This document shows, in pieces, positions 62,162 to 64,000 of a stretch of 64,000 nucleotides of DNA. A program made the position numbers and the translations under genes. Each line of letters starts with the position of its first letter. The stretch's first letter is position 1. The notes beneath the pieces were generated by a model, which ran no database searches, was not told the origin of the DNA, and saw only the letters and a program-made list of their open reading frames with translations. Origin of the DNA: Nonomuraea indica (GTDB taxonomy: Bacteria > Actinomycetota > Actinomycetes > Streptosporangiales > Streptosporangiaceae); assembly GCF_002850745.1 (NCBI RefSeq), contig NZ_KZ559473.1, forward strand, positions 1-64,000, given 5' to 3'.

Positions 62162-63229
62162 ATGGCGAAGTACGTGGTGACCCCGTCCAGCGAGACGCAG
62201 CACGCGGCGTGGCGGAGCGGCGCGATCCCGGAGGTGGAGCGGGTGCGGCCGGGGCTGTGGTCCATCCCGGTGCCCATTCCGGTCAACCCGCTCCGCTACG
62301 TCCTCGTCTACGCGCTGGAGCTGCCCGACGGGGTGGCCATCGTGGACGCGGGCTGGAACACCGACGAGGCCTACGACGCGCTCGCCGCCGGGCTGGGCGT
62401 CGCCGGGTACGCGCTCACCGACGTCAAGGGCGTGCTCGTCACCCACATCCACCCCGACCACTACGGCCTGGCGGGCCGCGTCCGGGAGGTGTCGGGCGCC
62501 TGGATCGCGCTGCACCCCGCCGACGCCGCGCTGGTGCACGACCGCTACGACGACGACGCCATCGACTCCCTCGTGCACAGGGAACGGATCCTGCTGGGCC
62601 GGGCCGGGGTGCCCGCCGAGACGCTGGACGAGCTGGCCGGCGCGTCGATGATGATCAGGCACCTGGTGGCGACCGCCAAGCCGGACCGGCTGGTCGAGGA
62701 CGGCGACCGGCTCGACCTGCCCGGATGGGACCTGCGGGCCCTGTGGACCCCGGGTCACTCGCCCGGCCACCTGTGTTTCGTGTCGCCGTCGCGCAGGCTG
62801 CTCTTCTCCGGCGACCACGTCCTGGCCAAGATCACTCCGATCGTGGCGGTCCACCCGCAGTCGCGGCCCAACCCGCTGGCCGACTACCTCGACTCGCTGG
62901 CCGTGGTGGGCAAGCTCGACGTCGAGGAGGTGCTGCCGGCGCACGAATACCGGTTCGCGGACCTCGCGGGACGGGTCGGCCACGTGACGGCGCACCACGA
63001 GGAGCGGCTGGCGGAGATCGAGGCCGCGGTCGCCGCCGCCGGCGACGGGGTCACCTGCTGGGACGTGGCCACCCGGCTCACCTGGTCGCGGGCGTGGGAG
63101 ACGTTCCCGCCCTTCATGCGCCGCGCGGCCACCAACGAGACGCTGGCGCACCTCGTCTGGCTGGCGGACCGGGGACGGGTGACCCGGGTGGCGGGCGAGC
63201 CGGACCTGTGGTTCCCGGGCCTGCCCTGA
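62162..63229 (+). CDS. Metallo-beta-lactamase-fold hydrolase
   Basis: 355 residues. Zinc ligands: THIHPDHYG (HxHxDH), PGHSPGHLCF, SGDHVLAKITP and AHEYRFADLA. The fold core ends at about residue 265, followed by a C-terminal helical region (HEERLAEIEAAVAAAGDGVT) found in the long MBL hydrolases linked to fatty acid and lipid catabolism in actinobacteria. Substrate unknown. ATG 62162 preceded by a GTG codon in frame. It shares an operator type with the thiolase and SDR genes. Confidence 0.83.
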   Translation: MAKYVVTPSSETQHAAWRSGAIPEVERVRPGLWSIPVPIPVNPLRYVLVYALELPDGVAIVDAGWNTDEAYDALAAGLGVAGYALTDVKGVLVTHIHPDHYGLAGRVREVSGAWIALHPADAALVHDRYDDDAIDSLVHRERILLGRAGVPAETLDELAGASMMIRHLVATAKPDRLVEDGDRLDLPGWDLRALWTPGHSPGHLCFVSPSRRLLFSGDHVLAKITPIVAVHPQSRPNPLADYLDSLAVVGKLDVEEVLPAHEYRFADLAGRVGHVTAHHEERLAEIEAAVAAAGDGVTCWDVATRLTWSRAWETFPPFMRRAATNETLAHLVWLADRGRVTRVAGEPDLWFPGLP

Positions 63230-63271
63230 CGATCGGCAGAACCACCGCCGCCGGGTTATGGTGCTCGTACC

Positions 63272-63284
63272 AGAACGTTGTTCT
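63272..63284. promoter_or_regulatory. GAAC-N3-GTTC operator, SDR gene
   Basis: AGAACGTTGTTCT, centred 24 bases before ATG 63302. Third and most symmetric copy of the shared operator. Confidence 0.6.
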
Positions 63285-63301
63285 CCTGCGGTGGAGGTTC
63301 G

Positions 63302-64000
63302 ATGCTTCGGTTCGACGACAGGGTCGCGATCATCACAGGGGCCGGGCACGGCCTCGGCAGGGCGCACGCCCTCCTGCTCGCCGAGCGGGGGGCCAAGGTC
63401 GTCGTCAACGACCTCGGCGGCGCGCTCGACGGCACCGGCGCCTCCGCCGGCCCGGCGGCCGAGGTGGTCGAGCTCATCACCAAGAACGGCGGCCAGGCGA
63501 TCGCCAACGCCGACAACGTCGCCACCCCGGAGGGCGCCGGGGCGATCGTCCAGGCGGCGCTCGACGCGTTCGGCCGGGTCGACATCGTCGTCAACAACGC
63601 GGGCATCCTGCGCGACAGGTCGTTCGGCAAGATGACGGTCGAGGAGTTCGACGCCGTCCTGGCCGTGCACGTGCGCGGCTCCTACCTGGTCAGCCGGGCG
63701 GCCTATCCGCACATGAAGGAGGCCGGCTACGGCCGCATCGTCAACACCTCCAGCCCGGCGGGCCTGTTCGGCAACTTCGGCCAGGCCAACTACTCCACGG
63801 CCAAGATGGGCCTGGTCGGCCTGACCAAGACGCTCGGCATCGAGGGCGCGCGCAACGGCATCAAGGCCAACGCCATCGCCCCGGTCGCCTGGACGCGGAT
63901 GACCGAGTCGCTGCTGCCGGCGGAGTTCGAGGCGAGGTTCACCCCCGAGCGGGTCAGCGCCCTGGTCGCCTACCTGGTGCACGAGTCGTGCGAGGCGAGC
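63302..64000 (+). CDS. SDR-family dehydrogenase, 3' end outside the window
   Basis: The first 233 codons of an SDR. NAD(P) motif TGAGHGLGRAHALLLAERG, NNAGILRDRSFGKM, then Ser and the YxxxK pair NTSSPAGLFGNFGQANYSTAK. This resembles the 3-hydroxyacyl-CoA dehydrogenase N-terminal type of peroxisomal multifunctional enzyme 2 (HSD17B4) and its bacterial relatives in beta-oxidation. ATG 63302 has GGAGG four bases upstream. No stop before position 64000. Confidence 0.85.
   Translation, partial: MLRFDDRVAIITGAGHGLGRAHALLLAERGAKVVVNDLGGALDGTGASAGPAAEVVELITKNGGQAIANADNVATPEGAGAIVQAALDAFGRVDIVVNNAGILRDRSFGKMTVEEFDAVLAVHVRGSYLVSRAAYPHMKEAGYGRIVNTSSPAGLFGNFGQANYSTAKMGLVGLTKTLGIEGARNGIKANAIAPVAWTRMTESLLPAEFEARFTPERVSALVAYLVHESCEAS

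Overview
The window is very G+C-rich chromosomal DNA from a filamentous-type actinobacterium. A DasR-type GntR regulator, a nickel superoxide dismutase with its SodX peptidase, a SigR/RsrA pair, WhiB1, a Kgd-type oxoglutarate decarboxylase, a DUF6104 mini-protein and an SSI-type subtilisin inhibitor fit the Streptomyces/Streptosporangium/Nonomuraea group. I favour a Streptosporangiaceae member, but that is inference. I see no insertion sequence, prophage, integrase, tRNA gene or CRISPR array. Apart from a truncated bioF remnant, the gene content looks intact.

Layout. 1-305: 3' end of a 23S rRNA gene, the 5S rRNA gene and a UUCG-loop terminator. 357-9489: Lrp regulator divergent from phenylalanine hydroxylase, a class-A beta-lactamase-fold secreted enzyme, an overlapping LMW phosphatase/fructosamine-kinase pair, hisN, a thioesterase, rsgA-aroA, an SRAP (HMCES/YedK-type) protein and a DksA/TraR zinc-finger protein. 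9496-16063: methyltransferase, sigR-rsrA-epimerase, a 37-residue membrane mini-protein with two HD-domain membrane proteins, a biotinyl-carrier mini-protein and a FlK-like thioesterase. 16267-30649: Ser/Thr kinase, a TPP enzyme, a two-component system with a DUF4097 protein, a nuclease, bioD, dasR with a bioF stub, pdtaS, whiB1 and a lipid kinase. 30918-39124: rsbW-sigF, sodN/sodX, a CGNR regulator, a polar amino-acid ABC transporter, malic enzyme and a TPR regulator. The gene set aroA, rsgA, SRAP, sigR/rsrA, biotinyl protein, pdtaS, whiB1 matches the Mycobacterium tuberculosis Rv3219-Rv3228 neighbourhood, here spread out by inserted genes.

39260-47976 is the most unusual part: five tandem secreted trypsin-fold paralogues on the minus strand, next to a divergent SSI-family protease inhibitor. 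Four of the five carry Asp where the nucleophilic Ser of the G-x-S-G-G motif should be; His and Asp of the triad are kept. Size differences come mainly from an insertion after the catalytic Asp. Three of the genes use TTG starts. CRP-like TGTGA-N6-TCACA sites lie upstream of the cluster members, so this looks like a cAMP-CRP-linked family of secreted, probably non-classical proteases or pseudoproteases.

48055-64000: a thiolase-like protein, VapBC, an MDR oxidoreductase, a TetR-controlled membrane protein, PadR/DUF4097, DUF6104, kgd, a B3/B4-domain protein, ArsR/MFS, an MBL hydrolase and an SDR that runs off the window. Three genes here (thiolase, MBL, SDR) share a GAAC-N3-GTTC operator just upstream of their starts, suggesting one regulon. 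Several regulators have clear palindromes at their own promoters (TetR x3, PadR, ArsR, VapB).
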